From the IMG/VR virus record IMGVR_UViG_3300025151_000247, positions 1 to 26,689 of that record: DNA of 26,689 nucleotides, one strand, 5' to 3'. Within the stretch, counting starts at the first letter, position 1, and each line of letters opens with the position of its first letter. Source of the stretch: a virus. The translations under genes were made by a program, and so were the position numbers. Under the pieces are notes generated by a model that was not told where the DNA came from, made no database searches, and saw nothing but the letters and a program-made list of their open reading frames with translations. Shown here one piece after another: positions 12,001-18,146 of this stretch.

Positions 12001-12576
12001 ACCAGCAACCACGATTCAAAATCCTACAAAACAAACGCAAAGGATGAAACCATCAAGTTCCTCGTTCGCCCTGTGCGCGTGCTTGACAACAAACACATTG
12101 AGTTGTTCCGTGATGATACGGCGCATGTTTTGTCAGCCACCGCCGCAGGTCGCTACGGTGTGTTTGTTTACGATACGCCAAACGCACGCGCCGCTGATTC
12201 TGCTTCAACCTACATGCGAGGTAGCAACCCTGCACCGAACAACCCTCCATACGCGCCTGCTTACCTTTTCAACCTCTCATCATCAACCAGCGCACCTTCA
12301 AGCACAGGGCCGAAAATTGCAGGTAGCGAAGCAAGTGATTTCACCACGACGGCAACGCAAGCCGTAGCGCGCATGATTGTCAGCAACAACACGCTACAAC
12401 ACTTCCGAGGGGATGCAAGCCGTAGGCAGTCTGTGCGTGAAAACGAAGAGGTGTTTATCCGACACGACTACACCGTTCAGCCGCGCTATACACAATCGCT
12501 TTACGCTGGCGATAATCTCAACACGGCCACACACACCAACGAGGGCGACAGAACCGACATGGAGGGGACGCTATGA
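1..12576 (+). CDS. Giant virion-type structural protein (tail/baseplate/adhesin-like), 5' partial
   Basis: Frame 1 is open from the first base to a TGA at 12574-12576, at least 4191 codons. The first in-frame start-like codon is the TTG at 103, but the 34 codons before it are open and read like the same protein, so the true start lies off the left edge. The protein is rich in Gly, Asn, Thr, Ser, Tyr and His, with many short beta-strand-like stretches. I see no signal peptide, no membrane segment and no long coiled coil, so it does not look like a tape measure. A Thr-rich linker lies near codons 3611-3630. Phrases such as GFPDSG (about 3870) and GWIRVSNGTKSYYGYY (about 6518) resemble beta-rich phage tail modules. 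Its stop overlaps the hub-like gene (ATGA), which supports a tail, baseplate or host-adhesion role. I do not recognise a named family; the role is inferred from size, composition and context. Confidence 0.85.
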   Translation, partial: DSTTRQISVNPLNNLSSSLTTWGTYGFPATGRIYLPNGASAEYASRTGVLFQFASGTAHTGSGKFKLANGRETNSFANWVTQTGVTFGTTLLLDPLFSSASICADGTTVNDRLFQSIGSVQHDYQLGTQYASTRALVEIPLFPQQFFEDRDAGVFPGPDNSMKLHLDATMTAHTWNPSPVGRRAPNYPANDYEAYGQYQYRLVNDLPIRTTVSRYERRGSSTTLYIQDGRERVPKSSFDAAGPVRGVSTGRTRRVILGNGEWAYYEKGATNITLSHAAGHSSEDFFSSLGVGSQIIVGAVANGNNFPMTGDDNYSSSAQEYRRPFYYDRGSVMTQGGNLDYGLRQYVSAVEFKAGPLANPHLARIETRGAKLTLIAIKSGQTFYFEGNLPKGHLPTNYAFAAINEATGRKYQITYNSSTAENELTTAAHPVLDSTAPNLAADDVITVIGIYATNATTLPLKQEDGIANSTWNNPYCGGGLRYGDTVWMNMHYTNPHAIEGMFCKSRGVLNEYEVWSGFNGGKGALGVEARDSLPLENFLVGDTCIETARNFVQHVNKTIELNWTELGHSTSAPVVAYLDPYLSTEQHARVLLYDVEHDREFISFHDLHMQVQTSATTPTIEGLDVAAGFKTQRKDKATTSTTNAQTINSTAYNLIKDEGKSQFVEGAYAHKSWWLMDNAYLAVAAGTHYVRKTRNTEHTIAFGNESVEYGQGRLAQSTLDIDAAATRHAETADHDVSEAIVDDTAGHYEFSATFFDSPEGTRVVSAFLCLKGKRTVANTLTDTRLKELPHWTEMDFVRRLTIDMGEVGLREGVTDIEAAAREVVRLINQGGALNGRSSQRRPSDQYAGEGERFDINRRSVSVAGSDTNEPTDATAIHHHADFAVTGSTHDPAPFWNTTSAFTSFDRGSHMGYLRAHIGRVVEDANGNEGYSIVIHSTVPGATGRNFCAWMDNSKSQVEYKPQFLIGHGGRFRNFFCSPPEIAGENMHPAPMPIDKNGKPFAPITTLREYVALDEAADEFITNLHLGYEANYNTTADGQESPNTGASTGRGSNSGAMESFENGGQKFTIREGLQMGTRARSRVNFGGIVAAGVPGFAPDAGLWGFGEDGKSSGRFVKIYGEYLPTDSNYYSAYPTYAPADEINDTITGTQSLYGLKMVDHRGKSHIIRYIYRRAGDTFSHKNSVMPTTIDEETLIHFNDRDIAQGGFTIGANMWGQGGDGTPFFYTGTTDKAWRGNKWRGVYTPNAGYAVSVDASMANNTLGIHDASGYGYYANGIWHHLPDVDDVLGWMGFPDSGLVWLAIPSSASQYDKVGLVFSYTSRTHNGRAGPHTFFGLEGEGADDIINQWFNAAAKRGPTAYNNNNTPVIISPHLNQTTIVTDELIAAATAYAFTIDPNEEDQFFDCSHLRAPDGRTYGEIMGENAQTAIKITTFNPNKQVIPLRSMFSVSLSKDWGINASSKESANQAATHGSGGQFGGVQSTQDLNALMLDCGYLPSTLLTITTRYRGYNANTATPILVDQTNNAVPTDDWRKHLRGDKFTRFEGDHITPALEAHTFQLDAQSGSLSLPTATDQDTYQIELREPHNFAVLGRQYAWQLQHVDTSGNNLNRQATNEFGGAIDGSWSPFKRMDLNDESYIYCAAFSPVEQGGGEAIVVANQLIGWHHDETKGDFQTLLSSAGIIMQRFKSVNDIQGMRLRANRRGNPLLYFRGAHDSVDHHVPLYFGGGFSGVVMDINDGSRTDYSTHNKHPYANGPTGSAGLQDIGEKMGAYALLDTAAMFAMFPATALANQHRGEASPPFANVDSVLNPDVDGNTDTHNIPNTTYTNIKIAQPMPVILRFAHPYARYNDSENSVAYIIFGPGQAVPKHWSGESATLTTSVEPSAKWTAAWKKYCSLDGAMATTFNQGVESGYFLPNELSNGTLNSASNQFLPPTDAYGANNVFPYETFRHWEPSYGSPNSAFNQTLSTQGRYVSSHFRTPSSASSSAANEYGHPFSYYNASARFATAISNFTISKIVFHLDGGYTAGGSWFDDSVRKNPPHPVTATLVDSANAAVQYIDRIGLNATMFRVGSQVLTNYDHDLSDSVPDDVFLVDATRCQNSEELGAIVAAAINTFPGRANLKALGGSFLPSFQDAQRQDRYGWIDVGSLGTYTDHGSGGHVSVGTALPMTLPENGWIRVSNGTKSYYGYYSHYDVAQGTFILGANTRSGYNRLEEPSRSGTGDVSSVEGTGHKVFVWSKAGCLRWDNGFQNATDGTRATGTTSSGQMSNSPFDHYATTQVHFNGVTDAIDRTRAVGAIGWHGERYSYLNSLNISNKVAAGLGAWHPMLGFNPYGSGMACHQPKSIEWVLAVNGSSDSSDFTWSPKNNVNESTGLHQRHFVVVSYEGDLPIIAKASRNGQQACGDMLQLKWGGTQGGTVTAYHNERFNNDRYSAESNAGPHVEALFDTTITRPTDSSPLWTTAAATAVQLTQAETCLFPTGDLFFDKQENPNNAHYPSDALFDSETAKVEMTGYENYQTEHRDTIYSFWKDRSAARNFFVEHVVWKRMSGGNLTLPAQNARGLGSVPWQVHKVGSDYVKFGETIYGNVRFSFESTNAAMFPIIQAQELAHPALAEQHPYEVRNALSIPNEEMQFISATVVDDTGQQHVLEGGSPLGVIIRDYELVHDRENEGLAPALAGSGVSPNLKIRLPNHDEIPGNILVRAGFDRLQAYQHETMGSGGMHHPNQPPKSLQATFESDASRPKTAPRWEQEGYEHINQNPNNFPDSNNALQSTNILETAYEPHDRALYFHVTKMGYTYTEREPLSIVNNAMTLNRLTIDTTGTNTITAKETITADIWKQDPTPDGRYFLSVNGTIASFTNVSGKQFTGVVFAPDFTASENDSIKPSFYVPAGSTRHFAARRLRDHAEVSGNSPDKAHTAWTTVADTVSPAAVVRAANKLTPMPLPRMGHHYVAPTMAMMPGHLAHPLYQKLNAEARACFGATDVDSSKAIHNPLLWFSGTTAPHPPSDIHGDGFTLLTETKLRFDGYGIADDSAACNKAGGHRIQLESGTNYNTSWNFPDPAEVGAYQIVIQPNLFSKQFMGNNENTAYASTDAPEDPSGTNTTKRTLTDQLVATVVALQWNNTQFDLILSEATMADTRGCEIFVNELILDHDASTREQFANTPVLGLANPFGVNATSSGAFTRRSLPYHPNMFHRATPAHTVTVPWWSVALSSSTIFGTNKWKRIDHYQPDDYYHFCRSTLGGVGTQTTMLGYPSHYLDVYTEYLASFTPTTIVESANQGASKLYVRNNSLFPLVGSDYYNHHLVIIDSNGITQTATYTDRGYISATGATGPVVFNGVTAVTSGFWTAAVQGAELRLSEPAKQNQFGANEIYTNSKSSVATRNLPQLLSGTRDTNSLHLPDAYLCLWHYNLGRPMTWFSDSRTNKVDAAVDKKAYNHAPEHYEMVHYHEFTYAMSDGPFKFRMKAWEGPGDGLTDSYPDTSNYPHQAGADGKSRKYQLGAFWSGGHRFGAQMSSLSLYGTAMVGWRNKWDDANIKQVSDAKGLTVTNANVETMTDTISTKSTNRNAGWGYRVSVRQPYNRPRWAIKANQALRDPYAAYHYQAEGQFVSNEGTTMTTTTQSAGTTTTPTSTVNPSYVGILERQTNASALVGSDLKGQQVQYSDGRRMTKGFGCAVRNIRNPSTALRRFHADMPAGLKAGTDVVDQRVNLALAQAHYMIDWWGNTTGEEVRRFPVRGFGIRPSWDAEDAYRATDRTKVAETMFTDSAVRTSVAAERFFDPATAKRVGDRGDGRGVRYPTYFNEDIIQDVSEDMRPFGLVLSHHTSEPAFTNGLIRPSNVQLENHEAPHGISARLELAGDDGLLKREANIGSNVEKSNFTFMQEPIAKSKPRIGLDAMTVGENDGEMSPNYGIASTEAHSLHTDRQVGQRFILAGGVSTSNRAVDNLNLHTLNLSSAKQVLKFGTTHGIPVMGGTYILEVSSDGEPINDYLWGAASGPTTNPYQTSNHDSKSYKTNAKDETIKFLVRPVRVLDNKHIELFRDDTAHVLSATAAGRYGVFVYDTPNARAADSASTYMRGSNPAPNNPPYAPAYLFNLSSSTSAPSSTGPKIAGSEASDFTTTATQAVARMIVSNNTLQHFRGDASRRQSVRENEEVFIRHDYTVQPRYTQSLYAGDNLNTATHTNEGDRTDMEGTL

Positions 12577-14243
12577 CCTACACCGTTCCTTCTCCCACCA
12601 ACACTTCGTATGCCGCACCAAGTCAAGGGCGTAGCGATACGGTGCATGACGAAATTGGCGCGCTTGCAGAAGAGCCTACATTTGTTGACAACGCCGTTCA
12701 CCATGTCATTTACAAACCAGCGCAGTCAAACAGTTTGACCGTTCAAGTGGACAAACCAAATCAAAGCGACTTTCAAAGCACACACCCGCGCCAATACCGT
12801 TTGAGTGAGGAAGCCACGGGTGTTCGTTTGTCTCACACCTCTCACGAAGACTCACCGTTTTTTGACGGTCAACAACTTTCGCCAACATCCAAGCGCCCCA
12901 TGCTTCTTTACGATGTGAAAGAACCTGTCAATCGTTTGAGGACTGATGAGATAACAACGACATCAAAAGGTGTTCGCATCGCGCTCAACAACATGAAAGG
13001 GCGCAGTTTGGCTGACATGCAGATGGGTGAGACAACGCATGTTTACGGTGGACAGTCGGTGAGTGTCGGTTTGCGAAGCACCGACTTGGTTGAGAAGTTG
13101 TTTGACAAAGCCTTGCATGGTTTGAACAGCGTATCAACCAAAGGAACAAGCACGCTCTTCGTAGCCAAAAACTTTCAAGCACTCGTCGTGCCGAGCGCCA
13201 TTCGCTCTGTTGCGCGCCACGACCATTTCATCATTTATTACGACCGCTTCGGTAACTTCACTTACGCACCGAAAGTGTTCAAGACCAAAGACCGAAAGTT
13301 GGGCGTTCAGCGCGGCGTTGGCGAGACGAGCATTGACCCCATTATTGATGTTGCAAACCGCGTGACGGTTAAAGGAAAGGGCATTGCAGTCAACGATGTT
13401 ATTAGCGCGCAGGTGGACGATGCTGAATCACAGAAGCGGCTTGGTTCAATCAAGCAGATGGTGGTCTTTGACCCCACGGCAAACAACGAATCATCGGCGC
13501 GCAAATCAGCAAGTCAAGCACTACGCTTGAACAGAAAGGCGCAGGGTGCGCTCATGTCAAACCGACACACTTTGTCATGGGACTTGGAGCCTGCTGACAT
13601 TGTTCAATACGACTCGCCTATCGGCAATGTGCAACAGGCAATCATTGAGGTCAACCACAATTCAAGCGGCGAATCAAACTTTCAATTGCTTTCTTACGAG
13701 GCTGGACTTGAAGCCGTATTGACAGGGTTCGGGGATGGTGACGATGCGGACTCCGAAGAGGATGAGGTTGACCGCTCTTTCCAAATTGTCAAAGTGAACA
13801 AAAGCGGCATCGGCATCGGCAACTTGCGCGTCACAGGAGTGCTTACAGTCAAGCCTGTCATCGCTACGCTGGCGCGAACCAAGACCAGCGCAGGCAACGC
13901 CTTTCCCGATATTCACGCTGGCGTTCTGTTGGGACACAGAGACGCGGGCTACGGTGCGGGTAGGTCAGCGCTTGGGTTTGGTGTGACGCGACGCATCAAC
14001 GGCACTCATGCAGGTAGCACCATCACCGTGACCAGCACCGATGGATTCGCCGATAGTGGACACCTTATCCTTGATGACAAGTCCTTCGTTTCGTATAGCG
14101 GCAAGACTGCAACCACATTCACGGGTGTTACCTTGATAAGCGGAGCCTCAATAACCTCACCCATAGCGGAGATGCGAATGCTCCGACCGCGCGCACACGA
14201 AATGCGAACAACAAAGGGACGACGAATACGGAGGAAGATTTGA
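12573..14243 (+). CDS. Baseplate hub / tail-tip-like structural protein
   Basis: A 556-aa protein whose ATG overlaps the stop of the giant gene (ATGA); GGAGGGG sits about six bases before the start. The middle (roughly residues 245-375) runs from a beta-rich stretch into a helix with many Ala and Ser, then a W-D-L-E-P-A-D-I-V-Q-Y phrase. That order resembles the end of phage hub and late-control-D-like proteins, where a helix precedes a 'pGD.v.v' strand. An acidic linker (GDGDDADSEEDE, about residues 386-398) separates this from a C-terminal beta domain with a GFADSGHLILDD...SYSGK phrase seen in tail-type modules. The end is very basic (GRRIRRKI). The position between the giant protein and the fibre fits a tail-tip component. 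Assignment is by pattern only; another virion role is possible. Confidence 0.6.
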   Translation: MTYTVPSPTNTSYAAPSQGRSDTVHDEIGALAEEPTFVDNAVHHVIYKPAQSNSLTVQVDKPNQSDFQSTHPRQYRLSEEATGVRLSHTSHEDSPFFDGQQLSPTSKRPMLLYDVKEPVNRLRTDEITTTSKGVRIALNNMKGRSLADMQMGETTHVYGGQSVSVGLRSTDLVEKLFDKALHGLNSVSTKGTSTLFVAKNFQALVVPSAIRSVARHDHFIIYYDRFGNFTYAPKVFKTKDRKLGVQRGVGETSIDPIIDVANRVTVKGKGIAVNDVISAQVDDAESQKRLGSIKQMVVFDPTANNESSARKSASQALRLNRKAQGALMSNRHTLSWDLEPADIVQYDSPIGNVQQAIIEVNHNSSGESNFQLLSYEAGLEAVLTGFGDGDDADSEEDEVDRSFQIVKVNKSGIGIGNLRVTGVLTVKPVIATLARTKTSAGNAFPDIHAGVLLGHRDAGYGAGRSALGFGVTRRINGTHAGSTITVTSTDGFADSGHLILDDKSFVSYSGKTATTFTGVTLISGASITSPIAEMRMLRPRAHEMRTTKGRRIRRKI

Positions 14244-14245
14244 TG
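14230..14245 (+). repeat. Gene-junction repeat, copy 1 (ribosome site plus TGATG)
   Basis: GGAGGAAGATTTGATG holds the last codons of the hub-like gene (R-K-I-stop), a strong ribosome site and the start of the next gene. The same 16 bases occur at 14661-14676. Confidence 0.75.
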
Positions 14246-14674
14246 GACGCGTTTGAGGAAGCATGGGTGTTGCTCAAAGGCAATCCCGATGCGCGCGTTC
14301 AAGCAGTAAATCCGACAGGAACACATTTCTCGGATAGAGATTTTGCCGCCCACCCTGCGGCTATTGGCGCGGCTAACAGACAAGTGTATGCGACGATGGA
14401 AAACAGGCAAAAATTGATTGATTCGGGCATGTCTCCGAACAACCCAAGACTCATGGTAGCGGCTCGCAAAAAAGTGACGCCTCAACAAAGACGAGAAATG
14501 GAAAACACCTCTTTTGATTTGAAATACAAAAACCCTAATTTTATCAGCAGGGTTAGAGGAAGAGGGAGTGCGCCGAAAACCAAAGAAGAAAAGGCAATTC
14601 TCATTCAAGAAGCAGAAGACGCAAAAGCCCGAAGAAGAGAGGCTGGCTTCAACAAGCGCGGGAGGAAGATTTGA
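14243..14674 (+). CDS. Small basic protein with N-terminal LLK module
   Basis: I choose the ATG at 14243 over the TTG at 14240: it forms a TGATG overlap with the upstream stop and lies seven bases after GGAGGA. That gives 143 aa. The N-terminus, MDAFEEAWVLLKGNPDARV, is one copy of a motif found in three other genes here. A region with FSDRDFAAHP follows, similar to the segment after the motif in the 18337 gene (M-F-Y-D-N-L-A-H-Q) and the 20293 gene (T-P-T-D-F-A-A). The C-terminal half is Lys/Arg-rich and probably helical or disordered, ending in RGRKI. There are no catalytic motifs or cysteine pairs. I do not recognise a family. The place in the late operon suggests a virion or assembly role, but this is inference. 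Confidence 0.75.
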   Translation: MDAFEEAWVLLKGNPDARVQAVNPTGTHFSDRDFAAHPAAIGAANRQVYATMENRQKLIDSGMSPNNPRLMVAARKKVTPQQRREMENTSFDLKYKNPNFISRVRGRGSAPKTKEEKAILIQEAEDAKARRREAGFNKRGRKI

Positions 14675-14676
14675 TG
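14661..14676 (+). repeat. Gene-junction repeat, copy 2 (ribosome site plus TGATG)
   Basis: An exact second copy of GGAGGAAGATTTGATG, ending the 143-aa gene (R-K-I-stop) and starting the 115-aa gene. The two copies bracket the 143-aa gene. Confidence 0.75.
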
Positions 14677-15021
14677 CCGATGCTGAACGCTGTCAAGAGA
14701 CGCTTGGTTGAACACCTTGCTACGCTCATCAATGAGTTGCACATTGGAAGCGACGGAACAGTCGCGACCTCCGACGATGGTGGAGCGCGAACGCTGGCGC
14801 GAGTTGTGCCGCGCGTGCAAATCATTGACGACACCAGCCTGCTCGTTGAGGGAACCTTCAACGCATCGTATGTGTTCGCCAAGCCGATTCAAGAGGTTTA
14901 CATTCAATACAAAGACGCATCCACAGGTGAGTTCATTCCCGTGTATCGCGCGGACATTAACTCCTTCACCAAAGACGCACAGAATGAAGTGCGCTTCTCA
15001 TTCATTTTGGAGGTGGCTTGA
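14674..15021 (+). CDS. Small tail/baseplate-like protein
   Basis: A 115-aa protein starting at the ATG at 14674, which overlaps the upstream stop as TGATG and follows a GGAGGA ribosome site; the TTG at 14671 is less likely. The N-terminus (MLNAVKRRLVEHLATLI) is an amphipathic helix. It is followed by a GSDGT...D-D-G-G-A-R-T loop and then alternating strands with AKPIQEVYIQYKD and FSFILEV. This layout, a helix with 'x-x-L-I' then a small beta domain ending in a hydrophobic strand, resembles small phage virion proteins encoded beside tail fibres. I cannot name a family. The neighbours (hub-like protein upstream, fibre downstream) support a baseplate or tail accessory role. Confidence 0.7.
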   Translation: MPMLNAVKRRLVEHLATLINELHIGSDGTVATSDDGGARTLARVVPRVQIIDDTSLLVEGTFNASYVFAKPIQEVYIQYKDASTGEFIPVYRADINSFTKDAQNEVRFSFILEVA

Positions 15022-15578
15022 TGAGCGACGACCCTCTTGACCAAGAGTTCGTATGCCCTGCATGCGATGGCGCAGGTGGATGGGATGAAGGCGGAGCGGA
15101 CGGCGTTATGCGCGGTAGCCCCGACGACTTCCTCGGTTGTCAAAACTGCATGGGTAGAGGCTCAATTGAACCGACTCATCACCCTGGCAAAGACGATGTA
15201 GGCGCGCGAAGCATGGTTACTTTTGACACTCGCGAACCAACACATGTTGAACAATACGATGTGGAAAACGCAATGCCGTTTGGGAACATAGCGGTGGTGG
15301 GCGGTGATGGGAAGATAAGGGACCCTTACAGGTCGGGGTTTTCGCGCGACTCACCAATGAAACAAACAAGAGTTCCTATCGTATCCGATGAAGAAATTGC
15401 AAACACAGACCCCGCCCTTCGCCACAGATTGCCGTCTGTTTACATGCGCGAGTTGAATGGGCAACCAACGAATAGTGGGCTAAACATAACAGGCAACCCC
15501 GAAGAAGGCGGAACTCCTTTCTTCACAAGAGGTAATCCAATGGACATGGCATGGAGGTTGTTGAAACATGACGAGTGA
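15021..15578 (+). CDS. DnaJ-type zinc-finger protein with C-terminal LLK motif
   Basis: A 185-aa protein. The ATG at 15021 overlaps the previous stop (TGATG), with GGAGG eight bases upstream. The N-terminus carries C12-P-A-C15-D-G-A-G-G and C40-Q-N-C43-M-G-R-G, a four-cysteine site spaced like one zinc site of the DnaJ CxxCxGxG domain. The middle (about 50-165) is Pro/Asp/Asn-rich with no recognisable fold. The last 16 residues, RGNPMDMAWRLLKHDE, are a clear copy of the LLK motif, here as a C-terminal tag. It overlaps the tail-fibre gene by 11 bases, so the motif codons also carry that gene's ribosome site (GGAGG at 15553-15557). A zinc-binding adaptor or assembly role is plausible. It is not a full J-protein, because there is no J domain or HPD. 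Confidence 0.75.
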   Translation: MSDDPLDQEFVCPACDGAGGWDEGGADGVMRGSPDDFLGCQNCMGRGSIEPTHHPGKDDVGARSMVTFDTREPTHVEQYDVENAMPFGNIAVVGGDGKIRDPYRSGFSRDSPMKQTRVPIVSDEEIANTDPALRHRLPSVYMRELNGQPTNSGLNITGNPEEGGTPFFTRGNPMDMAWRLLKHDE

Positions 15579-17991
15579 TAACATTGCTGGACACACCGCC
15601 GCGCAGAACACGCTCGGCGAAGACGGACTACGAGACGGCGATTCGTTGTCGCCCACGACTTTAACCAATTTAATTCAAGGCGTGCAGGGCAACGGAGTTC
15701 TGCGTTATCAAGACGGAGCCTACGGCTCCACGCGCAACGAGACAAATAGCGGCAACCAGCCAGCATCAATGGTTCGCGCTTCCGCAAGCACGCTGACGGT
15801 AAGCGGCGGCTTCGTCGTGCTTGACGGTGCGGTTTACGAGTTCGGTAGCGGCGTAGGTAACACCATCACGCTTGACCTCAACAACGGTTCTCACGGAACA
15901 GGCGCGCTCGCTCTGTCAGCCAATGAGGAAGCCATTTACACCATCTATGTTGCACCAAGCGGCGGCAACAACAAAGTCCACTACGAGGGCGGAAGCCCTG
16001 TTGACACGACCACAGGACTTTACCCATCTGCGTCTAACCAATACCTCATTGACTATGACACAGGGGCGACGCAAGACAACATGAAAGCCGTTGTCCTTGC
16101 TCATGTCCGAGTGCAATATGTCGCAAGCGGCGGAGGGGCGAAGAACCTCAACATTACAGAAATCAACGATAAGCGCGTATTTGTTGGTGGTGCGGCTGAT
16201 TACCGCGTGCCTCTTTCTGTCGGCACAATCACCAGCGGTGAAATTGCTGACGGTGGTGCGGAAGGTGTGAACAACATTGCGCACCTCAACGCAGTTCACA
16301 ATGAGAATGGTGACCTCGCCGTCACCGACACCATCAACGCACATTGGGTGAGCCATCCGCGCTACGGTGCGTTCAATCAATCTCCACCATCGGCCAGCGA
16401 CGCTGGCTACGGGCAAGGTCCATCACGCGGTGCAGACCGTGGGGGTAGCCATGCGGCTGACTCGTTTTACTTCGCAGGGCGCAACAACGAGCAGACGGGA
16501 CACTACTCGGTGCGACTCCAAGGAATGGGTGTTGATGCAACCAGCACCGCGCTAACAACAAACGGCACTTGGGTGTTGACGGCGGAAGGTGATTCGTTCC
16601 TCATGCTCTCACCAAACGGCGGCGTGACCATTACGCTCAACCCCGAACGAGACGGAAGCGCGAATTACAAGTTCCCCGAAGGCCACATCATTGAGGTGTG
16701 CAACGACGGTGCGGGGGACATTGTGTTTGACAACCAAACTTCGCCGAGTGGGTTGAATGCTACGCTCTCATCGGGACACCGCGCTACATTCATTTACGAA
16801 GGAACGGTGTGGGTTCGGTGCGATTATCAGTCAGCCATCATCGCCAACGCCCCTGCAATTGAAATCAGCGGCGGTGCGCCAGCCTTTGCGACAGGTATTA
16901 CGCAAGGTGAGATGCTTACACTTCTCGGCGTTGAGGCTGGCGCAACGGCTGACCAGTCAAACGCTGAAATACGCGCGGCTGTTGAAGCGGCTACCGATTC
17001 CAATGTGTTCACCGATGCTGACCACACCAAGTTGAACGGAATTGAAGCGAGCGCGGATGTCACCGATGCGACCAATGTGAACGCCGCGGGTGCAATCATG
17101 AATAGCGATGTCGCAACGAAAGGCCAAATCATCGTAGGCGATGGTTCGGGCGACCCGACGATATTGAGTGTTGGAACCAACGGCCATGTCTTGACGGCTG
17201 ATAGCGCGGAAGCATCGGGTGTCAAGTGGGCGGCGGCGGCGGCAGGTTATACCGATTCGCAAGCCATTGCCGCAGTTGAGGGGGAGGCTACGCTTGACCT
17301 AACAGGCGATGTGACCATAGCGAACAAGAAGTTCATCATTGATACCACAACGCTTGTAGTCAACGCGCCTTCCTACACCGACAAAGTGGGTATCGGAACA
17401 GCAACCCCCGCCAACCCGCTCCATGTGAAACAGACTGCGACGACAAGCGGAGATGCGGTTTATACCGCAAGGTTTCAGTCAGCGGAAGGCAATGTAGGTA
17501 TGACGCGCTACGGTGGTATCCACATCAACAACGACAACAGTTCACCTATGGACGGTGCAGATTGGGATACCGACCGCTGGCAAATGAGCCAGCGAGACAC
17601 AAATCAATTTGACATCGCGCATGGAACACCTACGCACACAAATATCCCTGCTTCCGACACAAAATTGCGAGTCAAAACCGATGGTAAAGTCGGTATCAAC
17701 TTGGGTGCAACCGACCCTACTGTTGAACTTGATGTAAGCGGAAGCGGAAAGTTCAGTTCCAATTTGGAGATTGACGGCGCGCTTAACCACGATGGTTCTA
17801 CTGTCGGTTTTTACGGGACTACCCCCGCATCAAAGACAACGGTGGCTGCGCTTGGCGCGCAGGTGGTAAACCCCGATGCACCGTCAAATCCAACTGCCGC
17901 CGAACATGCTTCAACACAAGCCGCAATAGACGCAGTTCAAGCAAAGTTGGACGCACTTATCACAGCGTTGAGCAATTTGGGGTTGGTTTGA
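15568..17991 (+). CDS. Tail fibre / receptor-binding protein
   Basis: An 807-aa protein starting at ATG 15568, eleven bases inside the previous gene, after GGAGG. The N-terminal part (about 1-200), with L-T-V-S-G-G-F-V-V-L-D-G-A-V-Y-E, is like the attachment region of marine phage fibres. The middle (about 340-420) is a repetitive beta stretch. Near residue 479 it has VFTDADHTKLNGIE, and near residue 608 VGIGTATPANPLHVKQ; both phrases are common in the shafts of long tail fibres. The last 40 residues form a heptad-like helix (AAIDAVQAKLDALITALSNL) that could trimerise the tip. No S74-type chaperone domain is visible. It should bind the host surface. The fibre class is secure by pattern; the receptor is unknown. 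Confidence 0.85.
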   Translation: MTSDNIAGHTAAQNTLGEDGLRDGDSLSPTTLTNLIQGVQGNGVLRYQDGAYGSTRNETNSGNQPASMVRASASTLTVSGGFVVLDGAVYEFGSGVGNTITLDLNNGSHGTGALALSANEEAIYTIYVAPSGGNNKVHYEGGSPVDTTTGLYPSASNQYLIDYDTGATQDNMKAVVLAHVRVQYVASGGGAKNLNITEINDKRVFVGGAADYRVPLSVGTITSGEIADGGAEGVNNIAHLNAVHNENGDLAVTDTINAHWVSHPRYGAFNQSPPSASDAGYGQGPSRGADRGGSHAADSFYFAGRNNEQTGHYSVRLQGMGVDATSTALTTNGTWVLTAEGDSFLMLSPNGGVTITLNPERDGSANYKFPEGHIIEVCNDGAGDIVFDNQTSPSGLNATLSSGHRATFIYEGTVWVRCDYQSAIIANAPAIEISGGAPAFATGITQGEMLTLLGVEAGATADQSNAEIRAAVEAATDSNVFTDADHTKLNGIEASADVTDATNVNAAGAIMNSDVATKGQIIVGDGSGDPTILSVGTNGHVLTADSAEASGVKWAAAAAGYTDSQAIAAVEGEATLDLTGDVTIANKKFIIDTTTLVVNAPSYTDKVGIGTATPANPLHVKQTATTSGDAVYTARFQSAEGNVGMTRYGGIHINNDNSSPMDGADWDTDRWQMSQRDTNQFDIAHGTPTHTNIPASDTKLRVKTDGKVGINLGATDPTVELDVSGSGKFSSNLEIDGALNHDGSTVGFYGTTPASKTTVAALGAQVVNPDAPSNPTAAEHASTQAAIDAVQAKLDALITALSNLGLV

Positions 17992-18146
17992 TGAGTCTAT
18001 GGGTTTACTTTTGGATTGCGTTTGCTTTGGGTTTCATCACGATTTGGTTTGGGGTTCCCGACGATGTTGACACCTTCATCATTTTTGAGAGCGATGAAGA
18101 GTTGCAACAGGCATGTTGGGATGGACTACGAAAGGGGGTTCAATGA
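17991..18146 (+). CDS. 51-aa single-pass membrane protein
   Basis: A short ORF whose ATG overlaps the fibre stop as TGATG and whose TGA overlaps the next start as ATGA. It fills the only gap between two real genes, with matching spacing. The N-terminus is one hydrophobic segment (residues 4-22, WVYFWIAFALGFITIWFGV), followed by an acidic region (DDVD, ESDEE) and a short basic end. The small size, single membrane helix and place after the fibre gene would fit a holin-like or envelope-associated lysis protein, but nothing in the sequence proves lysis. The ribosome site (GGGGTTGG) is weak, so it may depend on coupling to the fibre gene. Confidence 0.65.
   Translation: MSLWVYFWIAFALGFITIWFGVPDDVDTFIIFESDEELQQACWDGLRKGVQ

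Noticed and set aside
15021-15161. Full DnaJ co-chaperone paired with the chaperonin
   Set aside because: Only one four-cysteine site resembling the DnaJ zinc domain is present; there is no J domain or HPD motif.
15568-17991. Self-cleaving S74 chaperone domain at the end of the tail fibre
   Set aside because: The C-terminus is a short coiled coil; the catalytic Ser/Lys region and usual S74 length are not there.
18113-18142. Upstream start for the 65-aa zinc-ribbon gene
   Set aside because: It would extend into the membrane-protein gene and lacks a ribosome site, whereas 18143 has GGGGG and an ATGA overlap.
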